DNA from: Chitinophagaceae bacterium
GTDB taxonomy: Bacteria > Bacteroidota > Bacteroidia > Chitinophagales > Chitinophagaceae
Direction: 5' to 3'
Length of the DNA stretch: 33,527 nucleotides
Assembly: GCA_003455235.1 (NCBI GenBank)
Contig: DMRT01000317.1
Coordinates: 1-33,527, forward strand
Under the pieces are notes generated by a model. That model had not been told where the DNA came from. It was given only the letters and a program-made list of their open reading frames with translations, and made no database searches. A program made the position numbers and the translations under genes. Positions 8,035 to 15,667 of this stretch are shown one piece after another; the first letter of the stretch is position 1; each line of letters opens with the position of its first letter.

Positions 8035-9390
8035 TTACCGGCCTGTTTTCCAGCGGCCACTCCGCAGGTACAGGAATGAGAGAATGAAAATCCCCGACCA
8101 GTATACCAGTTCATTGCTCCAGGCCATGGCCAGCGAAATATAATTCATCTTAATAAAATACCAGGTATATACCAGGTAAACCACAATAGCAACGATTTCA
8201 ATCGCCAGGTTCACTTTTGTTTTTGCGGTGCCGGTTACCCCGTTGAGCCATATGTTGGCAATGCTCATGAACAGCAGGCCAACGCTTACCACCCGCAGTA
8301 CTGGTATTCCCTGTTGCACAAAATCATCGTTCTGACCGAATAACCCGAAGAATGCCTGTGGAAATACATTCACGATCAGGCACATGACTGTACAAAAGCT
8401 GATGCTCAGGATCATGATACGGGTGATGGCTTCCAGCACTTTCTCTTCCCGTTTTTGTCCCATCAGGTTGCTCACCATCACATTGGTGGTACTGGCAAAT
8501 GCCCACACGAATACGCCGGTTAGTCCGAATACATTCCGCATGGTATTGCTGATGGCCTTGGCCGTTTCATCATGCAATCCTTCAATGAGGATGAAAAAAA
8601 CCAGCCAGGTGGTAACGCTGATCACATACTGGAGCATCAGCGGCGCCGAGATGGTTAATACCTGTTTGGTAATTTTTTTATCATAGGTCCAGTTCACCAG
8701 CAGCTGGTATTGTTCTTTGAGCCCGGTGCGGAATAAAACGATCAGCACTACAATCATCCCGATGATTTCGGATATTACCGAAGCAACAGCGGCGCCGTTG
8801 AATCCCAGTGCAGGGAAGCCGAACCGTCCTTTGATGAGTAAAAAATCCAGGAGGATATTAATGCCGGCTTCGCAAATGAAACCGATCATGAGATAACGGC
8901 TGTTGAGCGATGCTACGAGGAAGGCATTCCCCATCTGGAATAAAAAAAGAAAAGGAAGGCCCAGTATACGGATTTTAAGAAACTCCATCTCGATCGGGTA
9001 GGCTTTGGGGTCGGCCACCTGTTGCATAATAAAGGGTGCCATGAACCAGGTAAACAGGATCCCGGCCAGTGCAAACTGCAGGCAGATGCGGATGCCTTGT
9101 GCCAGTATGATTTTAAATGCCTCGCTGTTGTCGCTTCCGGCATAGCGGGCAAACACGGCCTGCAGGGCATTGTTGAGCCCATTGCCTGCTACGGCAAATA
9201 TCAGGTAAAACACACCGGTGATGCCGGCGTTTCCCAATGCTTCGGTACTCAGGTTTCCGAGGAAGATGCTGTTGGTAAGCATGTTCACCTGGGGAATGAG
9301 TATGGCCAGTGTGATGGGTAAAGCAATGGACAGTATCTGTTTATTGGTAACCTTTACTTTCAGGTCACGGGGCGTTGCTGTACTTTCCAT
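8035..9390 (-). CDS. MATE family multidrug/cation efflux transporter
   Basis: A 451-residue inner-membrane exporter of the MATE type, which uses sodium or proton gradients to expel drugs or metabolites. The sequence is a continuous series of about 12 hydrophobic helices arranged as two repeats. The first opens IALPITLAILIPQVNMLTNSIFLGNLSTEALGNAGI, the typical N-terminal signature of the family. The centre has a hydrophilic linker near DKKITKQVLTISAPLMLQY, where the second repeat begins, with VSNLMGQKREEKV later. Length is normal. The start ATG at 9390 is 44 bases from the divergently transcribed DUF3822 start, so the two share a very short regulatory region. Substrate is not predictable. Confidence 0.9.
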   Translation of the reverse strand: MESTATPRDLKVKVTNKQILSIALPITLAILIPQVNMLTNSIFLGNLSTEALGNAGITGVFYLIFAVAGNGLNNALQAVFARYAGSDNSEAFKIILAQGIRICLQFALAGILFTWFMAPFIMQQVADPKAYPIEMEFLKIRILGLPFLFLFQMGNAFLVASLNSRYLMIGFICEAGINILLDFLLIKGRFGFPALGFNGAAVASVISEIIGMIVVLIVLFRTGLKEQYQLLVNWTYDKKITKQVLTISAPLMLQYVISVTTWLVFFILIEGLHDETAKAISNTMRNVFGLTGVFVWAFASTTNVMVSNLMGQKREEKVLEAITRIMILSISFCTVMCLIVNVFPQAFFGLFGQNDDFVQQGIPVLRVVSVGLLFMSIANIWLNGVTGTAKTKVNLAIEIVAIVVYLVYTWYFIKMNYISLAMAWSNELVYWSGIFILSFLYLRSGRWKTGR

Positions 9391-9434
9391 AAAGTCACCA
9401 AAATTATCTTATTTTGCCACCCCAAACGCAAAAA

Positions 9435-10262
9435 GTGAATCCATCTTTTAATATACAGGCGCCGAAGATCTATACCGAGTCGGCCAAACTGGTGATCGAA
9501 GCCGGACCCATGGGTATTTCATTCATCATTCTTAATACAGGCGATTGTTTCCAGGCCGTGGTGATATATGCTTTTCCCAACAAACTTACCCGTGCAGAGG
9601 TGAACGAAGAATTGGAGGAGATCCTGAATACCGAACCATTGCTGAAGAAGAAATACAAAGAAACACACATCATCTGGTCGTTCCCCGAGAGCATCCTGGT
9701 GCCACCGGCTTTTTTTGAAAAAGAGAACAGCGACGCCATGCTTGACCTGGTATTCGGCGATGCCTGCCGGCCGGTACTTCACCACGATTTTTTGTACCGC
9801 CACAACCTGCACAATGTGTACCGGGTACCGGAAAATACCGGGTCCCTTTTTGATACGATCCTGCCATCAGTGCCACAGAGCCACCAGTATTCCTTACTGC
9901 CCGGCCGTATGGTGAAAGAAGGGGAAGAACTGTTCGTATTGTTTTATACCGGCAGTTTCACCATCATGCTTTGCAGCGACGGTAACCTGAAGGCCATCCA
10001 GAATTTCCTGTTCAATACACCGGAAGACATCGTATATCATTTGCTGGATACCTGTCGTGCTTTTGATACAGACCCATCCCGTGTACGGCTATGCCTGAGC
10101 GGGCTGGTGGATAAGAAATCGAACCTGTATATGGCCATCTACAAATATTTCCTGCACATCGAATTTGATACCATTCCCGCTCATTTCAGCGTGGCAGAGG
10201 AATTAAAGAACCAGCCCCCGCATTTTTTCAGTCATTTATTTTACCAGGCCATATGCGTATAA
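9435..10262 (+). CDS. DUF3822 family protein
   Basis: An uncharacterised Bacteroidota protein family of about 270 residues, often encoded directly before rsmD. I favour the GTG at 9435, which gives an N-terminus MNPSFNIQ similar to remembered relatives, over the in-frame TTG at 9414; the TTG lies within a promoter-like TTATTTTG (9409-9416). Seen features are the early strand ESAKLVIEAGPMGISFIIL, a central KEETHIIWSFPESILVPPAFF-like region, and a C-terminal half (LFVLFYTGSFTIMLCSDGNLKAIQNFLF) that resembles an actin-like or pilus-assembly ATPase fold only loosely. No signal peptide. The last 10 bases overlap rsmD, indicating translational coupling. Function unknown. Confidence 0.8.
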   Translation: MNPSFNIQAPKIYTESAKLVIEAGPMGISFIILNTGDCFQAVVIYAFPNKLTRAEVNEELEEILNTEPLLKKKYKETHIIWSFPESILVPPAFFEKENSDAMLDLVFGDACRPVLHHDFLYRHNLHNVYRVPENTGSLFDTILPSVPQSHQYSLLPGRMVKEGEELFVLFYTGSFTIMLCSDGNLKAIQNFLFNTPEDIVYHLLDTCRAFDTDPSRVRLCLSGLVDKKSNLYMAIYKYFLHIEFDTIPAHFSVAEELKNQPPHFFSHLFYQAICV

Positions 10263-10795
10263 TCAGTGGTACACATGGCGGCAGAAGGATCAACCCGCCG
10301 GCAAGCATGCCGCATACCCGCCCCACCACCGATATTGCCAAAGAAGGATTGTTCAATATTCTCCAGAACAACCTGGACATCGATACCCTCGAAGTACTTG
10401 ACCTGTTTGGCGGTACCGGCTGCATCAGTTATGAACTGGCCAGCCGGGGAGCACCTGCCATCACTATCGTGGAAAAGGACGATAAGATGCATGCCTTTAT
10501 TAAGAAAACATCGGCAGAACTGGGGTTTGAACATTTTACGGTAGTGAAGTCGGACGTATTCCGGTTTATGGAAACCACCGGGCAGCAATACGATTTTATC
10601 TTTGCCGGTCCGCCGTATGCGCTTACCAGCATTGATGAGCTTCCCAAAAAAGTATTCGAAAAGAATTTATTAAAACCCGGGGGATGGTTTGTGCTGGAAC
10701 ACACTCCCCGGAATGAGTACAAAAAATTTCCGCATTATAAAACCGAACGCAATTACGGCACCACGATCTTTTCTATCTTTATAAACGGTTCATAG
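10253..10795 (+). CDS. rsmD: RsmD-like 16S rRNA (guanine-N2) methyltransferase with altered catalytic motif
   Basis: Class I SAM-dependent methyltransferase of the RsmD family, which methylates G966 of 16S rRNA in the 30S subunit. Support: start MRIISGTHGGRRI, the substrate-orienting TRPTTDIAKEGLFNIL block (21-37), SAM motif I LDLFGGTG (49-56), acidic residue Glu74 at the end of strand 2, and a final KPGGWFVLEH block. Length 180 is normal. The catalytic motif IV, normally DPPY or DPPF, reads AGPPYA: Gly119, codon GGT at 10607-10609, stands where Asp is expected. One base change (GAT to GGT) would explain this. Either activity is impaired, the base call is wrong, or the lineage tolerates it. 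The start overlaps DUF3822 by 10 bases. Confidence 0.87.
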   Translation: MRIISGTHGGRRINPPASMPHTRPTTDIAKEGLFNILQNNLDIDTLEVLDLFGGTGCISYELASRGAPAITIVEKDDKMHAFIKKTSAELGFEHFTVVKSDVFRFMETTGQQYDFIFAGPPYALTSIDELPKKVFEKNLLKPGGWFVLEHTPRNEYKKFPHYKTERNYGTTIFSIFINGS

Positions 10796-10900
10796 TTTGT
10801 AGTTAATGGTTCATGGTTGATAGCTGGACGAATTCAAAATTGCTGACTGCAAACCATGCTCCATATGTCATGAACCTTAAAACTTTTTAAACCCTCAGCA
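10796..10900 (+). repeat. Spacer built from degenerate GGTTCATG / CATGAACC words
   Basis: The rsmD-lpxK spacer contains GGTTCATG (10808-10815), its exact reverse complement CATGAACC (10869-10876), and an inner pair CATGGTT (10812-10818) with AACCATG (10852-10858). Phrases such as TTAATGGTTCATGGTTGAT resemble short dispersed intergenic words that I recall from Chitinophagaceae genomes. The pairs could fold into an imperfect hairpin, but there is no T run. The repeat status cannot be tested in this window alone. Confidence 0.3.
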
Positions 10901-11968
10901 GTGCTCCGCAGTTTCAGATACCTTCTCTTTCCCTTTTCGCTTGTTTACGGAGCGGTGGTATGGCTGCGCAATAAGTTGTTTGATAAGGATATTTTAAAAT
11001 CAGCCTCCTTCAACTTCCCGTTGATATGTGTAGGCAACCTGGCAGCAGGAGGTACCGGTAAAACACCGATGACAGAGTACCTGGTGAAATTTCTTAAGGA
11101 GGATTTTAAAACAGCTACACTGAGCCGTGGTTATAAAAGAAAGACAACGGGCTTTGCCATTGCCGGAGAAAACACCACAGCGCTGGAAATAGGCGATGAG
11201 CCCATGCAGTTTCACCAGAAATTTCCGGACCTGGTGGTAGCCGTGGGAGAGGAGCGCCTGGTGGCCATACCCCAGTTGCTGCACGAACGGCCGGATACGC
11301 AGGTCATCATCCTGGATGATGCATTTCAGCACCGGTCGGTAAAAGCGGGGCTCAACATCATGCTCACTGAATATGCTGATCTGTATACGAGAGACCTGAT
11401 GCTGCCGGCCGGTAATCTCCGTGATGTACCCAGCAGCAGCAAAAGAGCCGATATCATCATTGTCACCAAATGCCCCGCTGACCTTTCCGAAACAGAAAAA
11501 AATGAGATCGTGTTTGAAATTGATCCCACCAGAAATCAAACTGTTTATTTCACCACGATTGTTTACGACCGGCCCTATCATCTGTTCAGCCGCCGGGAAA
11601 TGGATCTTACGCATGAACATGCGGTACTGTTGGTTTGCGGCATTGCCAACCCGGCCCCACTGAAAAAACACCTCACCGATTCGGTACACACCTATGATAT
11701 GCTGCGCTATGCCGATCATCATATCTTTCACAGCAACGACCTGCGGGACATCAAGCAACATTTCGAACGGCTGAAAGCCGATAAAAAAATCGTTCTTACC
11801 ACGGAGAAAGATGCCGTACGGCTGGAGAAATTTGTGAATGAGCTGAATGATTTTCCTGTCTATGTGATACCGATTAAACATGCTTTTTTATTTAATGAAG
11901 CCCATGCGTTTGAGAACCGCATCCGGCAATTCGTGGAATCGTTTGGCAATACTTCTGTTAAACAATGA
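10901..11968 (+). CDS. lpxK: Tetraacyldisaccharide 4'-kinase
   Basis: Membrane-associated lipid A synthesis enzyme that phosphorylates the 4' position of tetraacyldisaccharide-1-phosphate to give lipid IVA. The N-terminus (SFRYLLFPFSLVYGAVVWLRNKLF) forms the membrane-binding helix typical of LpxK. It is followed by FPLICVGNLAAGGTGKTPMTEYL with the Walker A P-loop at residues 45-55, SRGYKRKTTGF, GDEPMQFHQKFPDLVVAVG and the DDAFQHRSVKAGLNIML block with the conserved Asp-Asp-x-x-Gln-His. Length 355 fits. The start is GTG at 10901, which places these motifs at the expected positions. It implies an outer membrane with lipid A, i.e. a Gram-negative organism. It sits 105 bases after rsmD, separated by a word-repeat spacer. 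Confidence 0.93.
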   Translation: MLRSFRYLLFPFSLVYGAVVWLRNKLFDKDILKSASFNFPLICVGNLAAGGTGKTPMTEYLVKFLKEDFKTATLSRGYKRKTTGFAIAGENTTALEIGDEPMQFHQKFPDLVVAVGEERLVAIPQLLHERPDTQVIILDDAFQHRSVKAGLNIMLTEYADLYTRDLMLPAGNLRDVPSSSKRADIIIVTKCPADLSETEKNEIVFEIDPTRNQTVYFTTIVYDRPYHLFSRREMDLTHEHAVLLVCGIANPAPLKKHLTDSVHTYDMLRYADHHIFHSNDLRDIKQHFERLKADKKIVLTTEKDAVRLEKFVNELNDFPVYVIPIKHAFLFNEAHAFENRIRQFVESFGNTSVKQ

Positions 11969-12093
11969 AACTACCATAAGCTATCTGAAACCTCTGTTTC
12001 CGCTGTACCTATGTGGTAATGCGTTCCAATAAATTTCCGCCCCCAACGAAGGTTTTTGTATTTTGTTACGTCTAACTTAAAACCGCATCACCT

Positions 12094-12657
12094 TTGACTG
12101 AGCAGGAGCTGCTTTCGGGCCTCCGGAACGGGGAGGAACTGGCATTTAAGGAACTGGTATCCCTTTTCCAGGACCGTGTATTCAATACAGCGCTCGGCCT
12201 TATCCAGCACCATACCGAAGCAGAAGACATAGCCCAGGAAGTATTTATCCAGGTTTACCGGTCCATTCAGCAGTTCAAAGGCGAATCATTACTATCTACC
12301 TGGATCTACCGCATCACCGTAACCAAATCACTCGACCACCTGCGCAGCCGGAAAAGAAAAAAAAGATCGGGCCTTTTAAGCAGCCTCTTCGGCCATGACA
12401 ATAAACCGGTATACGAGCCGGAAGACTTCAATCATCCAGGCGTACAAAAAGAAAAGAAAGAAGAGGCGGCCCTGCTTTTTAAATTGATCGATCAATTGCC
12501 GGAGAGCCAGCGTACAGCTTTTATCTTAAATAAAGTGGAAGATCTGAGTTACCGGGAGATTGCTGAAATTCTAAACAGCTCTGAATCAGCGGTGGATTCC
12601 CTGCTGCAGCGTGCAAAACAGACTCTCCGGAAAAAAATCAATGAATTACCGCCATAG
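12094..12657 (+). CDS. ECF-type RNA polymerase sigma factor
   Basis: A 187-residue extracytoplasmic-function sigma factor that directs RNA polymerase to stress promoters. Region 2 is seen as AFKELVSLFQDRVFNTALGLIQHHTEAEDIAQEVFIQVYRSIQQFKGESLLSTWIYRITVTKSLDHLRSRK, read across residues 18-86, with the typical DIAQEVF core. Region 4 is about 130-183, with LPESQRTAFILNKVEDLSYREIAEILNSSESAVDSLLQRAKQTLRK containing the recognition helix. The start is TTG at 12094; no in-frame ATG lies upstream and the family N-terminus fits. A promoter-like TATTTTG at 12059-12065 is weak. It is followed by a small membrane protein likely to be its anti-sigma factor. Confidence 0.92.
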   Translation: MTEQELLSGLRNGEELAFKELVSLFQDRVFNTALGLIQHHTEAEDIAQEVFIQVYRSIQQFKGESLLSTWIYRITVTKSLDHLRSRKRKKRSGLLSSLFGHDNKPVYEPEDFNHPGVQKEKKEEAALLFKLIDQLPESQRTAFILNKVEDLSYREIAEILNSSESAVDSLLQRAKQTLRKKINELPP

Positions 12658-12711
12658 ACCGAAGGTTTTTATTTAAAACGGCATCTAATCAGTAACAGGC
12701 AATATTTAATC

Positions 12712-13029
12712 ATGCAAAACGAACAAAAAACTGAACAAATACTGGAAAGCCTCGGCGGCCTGCAAAAAGCCGTGGCACCGGATTTCTTTTACACCCGCCT
12801 GCTGGGCAGAATGCAGCGGGAAGCAGAACCGGTAAAAGAAAAAATCTTTTTACTGAGGCCGGCATTTATCACGGCAGCACTTTCACTGGTATTGATCATA
12901 AATGTGTTTTCGCTGGTGAAACTGGACAGGCCTTCAGGCAACAGACAGTACAACCAAACCAATAAACCGGCCACTATTGAAAGTTTTGCTGAAGCCTATG
13001 ACATGAATTCAGTAACAGTATATGAATAA
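12712..13029 (+). CDS. Small single-pass membrane protein, candidate anti-sigma factor
   Basis: A 105-residue protein with a cytoplasmic N-terminal part (ILESLGGLQKAVAPDFFYTRLLGRMQRE), one membrane helix at about residues 47-67 (FLLRPAFITAALSLVLIINVFSLV) and a short 35-residue outer tail. The KAxAPDFFYTRLLGRM pattern recurs, from memory, in short anti-sigma proteins next to ECF sigma genes in Chitinophagaceae. There is no zinc-binding HxxxCxxC motif and no large periplasmic sensor domain. It lies 54 bases after the sigma gene and 9 bases before the CpxP-like gene, supporting an operon. The role as anti-sigma factor is inferred from position and topology. Confidence 0.72.
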   Translation: MQNEQKTEQILESLGGLQKAVAPDFFYTRLLGRMQREAEPVKEKIFLLRPAFITAALSLVLIINVFSLVKLDRPSGNRQYNQTNKPATIESFAEAYDMNSVTVYE

Positions 13030-13038
13030 ACAAACACC

Positions 13039-13596
13039 ATGAGCAACTTTACCAATAACCGATGGCTGTCTGTGATCACCCTGCTGTTGCTTACGGCCAA
13101 TATTGTTACACTGGCTTTGCTGTGGACGAATAAAAAGCCAGGAGAAAAAGAAGAAGTAAAAATGCCTGTACCCCAGGGACAGGTTTTTGAATTCCTTACA
13201 CACGAACTGAAACTGGATGCAGCACAACAGGAAGCCTATACGAAATTGCGGGATGAACACCAGGCGGGCATTCGGTCGATACGGGACAGTGTTCAGAAAA
13301 AAGCAAAGGAAGACCTGTTTAACCTGCTGAAGAAACCCGGTGTTTCCGATTCGGAAATGCATGTGTACAGCGGCAGGGCCGCTGCGGCCGATCAGCAACT
13401 GGATGAATTTACGTTTCATCATTTTCAGAAGCTGCGTGCCTTGTGTAACCCGGATCAACAAAAAAGATTTGACGAAATAATTCAGGATGCATTGCGGCGT
13501 ATGGCCCCGCCCCGGCGGCAGGGCCCGCCGCCCCCGGGTATACATCCACCGGAAGGAGAGGGGCCACCACCCCCACCTCCCGGTAAAAGAGAATAA
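13039..13596 (+). CDS. Spy/CpxP-like periplasmic heavy-metal-sensor family protein
   Basis: A 185-residue membrane-anchored protein with one N-terminal membrane helix (residues about 9-28, WLSVITLLLLTANIVTLALLW) and a mostly helical outer domain. The domain contains FLTHELKLDAAQQEAYTKLRDEHQAGIRSIRDSVQ and, later, HHFQKLRALCNPDQQKRFDEIIQDALRRM. This is the LTxxQ-like two-helix repeat of Spy, CpxP and CnrX relatives, which act as periplasmic chaperones or metal sensors. The last 35 residues are unusual: strongly proline-rich (RQGPPPPG and GPPPPPPGKRE), probably disordered. It follows the anti-sigma candidate by 9 bases and may serve as the outer sensor for the sigma factor; that is inference. 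Confidence 0.83.
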   Translation: MSNFTNNRWLSVITLLLLTANIVTLALLWTNKKPGEKEEVKMPVPQGQVFEFLTHELKLDAAQQEAYTKLRDEHQAGIRSIRDSVQKKAKEDLFNLLKKPGVSDSEMHVYSGRAAAADQQLDEFTFHHFQKLRALCNPDQQKRFDEIIQDALRRMAPPRRQGPPPPGIHPPEGEGPPPPPPGKRE

Positions 13597-13630
13597 ATAT
13601 TATAACCCAGCAGAACCCTAAACCAACTAT

Positions 13631-14851
13631 ATGAACCAAAAAAAGACCATCACGCTTGCATTGATCTGTTCACTGGTAGTGTTGTTCCAGTTTTGTTCCA
13701 AGAACAATGATTCCGGAACCGGATCCACCACCACACCTACACCCGTGGACCCCTTTGCCGCCATCAAAGTGGCTTTCGGAACCAACATTGATCCCAACAA
13801 CCTGTTGAATTATGCCAACCAGGGCAGGCCCAATTATATTGTAAAAGACAACAGCGGAGGAGCCGTTATTACAAATGCCAAAGCCACCCTGGGCAGGGTA
13901 TTGTTTTACGATAAAAACCTGAGCATCGACAACAGCATTGCCTGCGGCAGCTGTCACAAACAACAATTCGCCTTCAGCGATACCGCAGTTTCCAGTAAAG
14001 GAGTGGCCGGCGGTATGACAGCCAGGCATTCGATGCGGCTGATCAATGCCCGCTTTGCTGTGGAAACAAAATTCTTCTGGGATGAACGGGCTGCCACGCT
14101 GGAGATACAAACCACCAAACCCATACAGGATCATGCTGAGATGGGATTCAGCGGACAAAGCGGGAGGCCGGGCATCGCCGATCTGCTGGTAAAACTACAG
14201 GCCATCGGTTATTACAATGAACTTTTCAAATTTGTATACGGCGATGTGAATGTAACCGAAGCAAGACTGCAGGAATGCCTGTCGTCTTTTGTACGCAGCA
14301 TTCAGTCTTTCGATTCTAAATACGATGCAGGAAGGGCACAGGCGCCCAATGATGGAGCACCGTTCCCGAATTTCACCGCACAGGAAAACCAGGGCAAGCA
14401 ATTGTTTATTGCGCCGCCGGTATTTGATGCAACTGGCAACCGCATTGGTGGTGGTGCCGGTTGCAATGGTTGTCATAATGCACCCGAGTTTGATATAGCA
14501 CCTGTTTCCGGGAATAACGGCGTAATAGGGAAAATACCTCCACAAACGGGTATTGATATCACGGTAACAAGAGCTCCCAGTCTGCGTGATGTGGTGAATG
14601 CAGCCGGTATAGAAAACGGCCCGCTGATGCATGTGGGCGATATCCGCAATTTGCAGGGAGCCATTACACATTATAATGTCATCAACCTGGCCCCGGGCAA
14701 TACCAACCTGGATCCCAAACTCAGGCCCAATGGATTTGGGCAGCACCTGAATCTAACGGCAGCCGACATGAATTCAATGGTGGCATTCCTGCGTACATTA
14801 TCGGGTAATAATGTATATACAGATACCAAATGGAGTAATCCGTTTAAATAA
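13631..14851 (+). CDS. Lipoprotein di-haem cytochrome c peroxidase (CcpA/MauG family)
   Basis: Periplasmic di-haem enzyme that reduces hydrogen peroxide with electrons from c-type cytochromes, or a MauG-type oxidase. Residues 1-22 form a lipoprotein-type signal with acceptor Cys22 in QFCSKNNDSG; the lipobox is not canonical but resembles Bacteroidota lipoproteins. Two haem c attachment motifs are present: CGSCH at 105-109 and CNGCH at 278-282. Typical family segments include LGRVLFYDKNLS, FWDERAATLEIQTTKPIQDHAEMG and AITHYNVI followed by FLRTLSG near the end. Length 406 suits the family. It lies 34 bases after the CpxP-like gene, so it could belong to the sigma-controlled unit and detoxify peroxide at the envelope. 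Confidence 0.92.
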   Translation: MNQKKTITLALICSLVVLFQFCSKNNDSGTGSTTTPTPVDPFAAIKVAFGTNIDPNNLLNYANQGRPNYIVKDNSGGAVITNAKATLGRVLFYDKNLSIDNSIACGSCHKQQFAFSDTAVSSKGVAGGMTARHSMRLINARFAVETKFFWDERAATLEIQTTKPIQDHAEMGFSGQSGRPGIADLLVKLQAIGYYNELFKFVYGDVNVTEARLQECLSSFVRSIQSFDSKYDAGRAQAPNDGAPFPNFTAQENQGKQLFIAPPVFDATGNRIGGGAGCNGCHNAPEFDIAPVSGNNGVIGKIPPQTGIDITVTRAPSLRDVVNAAGIENGPLMHVGDIRNLQGAITHYNVINLAPGNTNLDPKLRPNGFGQHLNLTAADMNSMVAFLRTLSGNNVYTDTKWSNPFK

Positions 14852-14920
14852 TTTCCCGGAACACCGGTTGTGCATAGACCAATAAGATTTTTAAACCCTA
14901 CAGGTTCAATAAAGGCCTGG

Positions 14921-14956
14921 AAAAAAATCCCCGGACCAGAAATGATCCGGGGGATT
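14921..14956 (-). terminator. Orphan terminator-like hairpin on the minus strand
   Basis: AATCCCCGGA (14926-14935) pairs with TCCGGGGGATT (14946-14956) with one bulged G. On the minus strand the stem is followed by seven T residues (A run 14921-14927 on the plus strand). On the plus strand there is no T run, so it suits minus-strand transcription better, although the nearest plus gene ends 70 bases before it. Confidence 0.55.
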
Positions 14957-15494
14957 GGTTTCAAAGGAAAATCGGTTATTTAAACCGGTATTAGACACGA
15001 ATAGATAACCTTTGCCGGGGTTGTTTAAAAGATAACCAAGCACAAACCCGGTATGGGATTCTAATGCGGGACCTTACAAAAAATGTTTACGGCTAATGAT
15101 GAATTTCCTTGGGGTACGAATCGGAGAATTAAATGGGTATTTCTGTCAGACAAATGCTGTGCCGAAATCCGGAACCGCTTAAAAATCTGCTGCTTAAGTA
15201 ATTGTTCTGTAAAACAATATCCGCCTAAAAGCTTGCTGGTACTGAATTTCTTTCGCCTGCCTGCTTACTCAAATTCTTCGGAGTCAGATTATAAAATACT
15301 TCCATTAAGCAGATACTTCTTTTAAAGAAATACACTAATTTAGATTTATAATTAATATTATGTTAAGTAAGCCCTTCGAAAATATATTTTAATGCAGGCC
15401 AACGCCACCCCAGAGCGAGGATTTGGGCGTAGATTGGTGAATAGTAAAAAAAAAATCATGAACGATGCTGTATTAGATGACGAGTTTTACAAAG

Positions 15495-15532
15495 TTGTGG
15501 TCGATTTTTGTGGCCGAAAAAATCGACCACAA
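15495..15532. repeat. 15-bp perfect inverted repeat
   Basis: TTGTGGTCGATTTTT (15495-15509) and AAAAATCGACCACAA (15518-15532) are exact reverse complements with an 8-base loop, GTGGCCGA. There is no T run immediately after the stem on either strand, so it is not a standard terminator. It lies in the gene-poor gap, inside a doubtful short frame. Confidence 0.8.
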
Positions 15533-15614
15533 AAAATGGCCAAGGATCTTACTGCCTCCAAAATTTATCCAGGTTGTGTATCACAAAAATTTCCAGCTCA
15601 GATTTGTGGTTAAC

Positions 15615-15642
15615 AAAAAACCCAATATCTCTATTGGGTTTT
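15615..15642 (-). terminator. Terminator of gyrA
   Basis: An 11-bp perfect stem, AAAACCCAATA (15617-15627) with TATTGGGTTTT (15632-15642), and the loop TCTC. In the minus direction the stem runs into six T residues. It begins 26 bases after the gyrA stop codon. It could also act weakly on the plus strand. Confidence 0.88.
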
Positions 15643-15667
15643 AATATTGAATACATTTTAGTATCGA

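Larger units (their letters stand above)
14852..15614. other. Gene-poor AT-rich interval between cytochrome c peroxidase and gyrA
   Basis: About 760 bases hold no recognisable gene. Two short plus-strand frames (15083-15325 and 15392-15613) match no family I know and have unconvincing composition. The interval carries a minus-strand terminator-like hairpin (14921-14956) with no known minus-strand gene to end, a minus-strand promoter-like TATTTTCG (15377-15384), and a 15-bp perfect inverted repeat (15495-15532). A decayed gene, a non-coding RNA on the minus strand, or a small-element scar are all possible. Confidence 0.5.

Noticed and set aside
11000..11881. 293-residue open frame on the minus strand opposite lpxK
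   Set aside because: It is a shadow of the well-supported lpxK frame; the translation has no recognisable motif and an odd residue mix.
15083..15325. 80-residue plus-strand frame in the gap before gyrA
   Set aside because: No family resemblance, poor start context and a composition like AT-rich non-coding DNA; kept only as part of the gap description.
15392..15613. 73-residue plus-strand frame containing the inverted repeat
   Set aside because: Unknown sequence interrupted by the palindrome and ending by the gyrA terminator; could be a small gene but nothing supports it.
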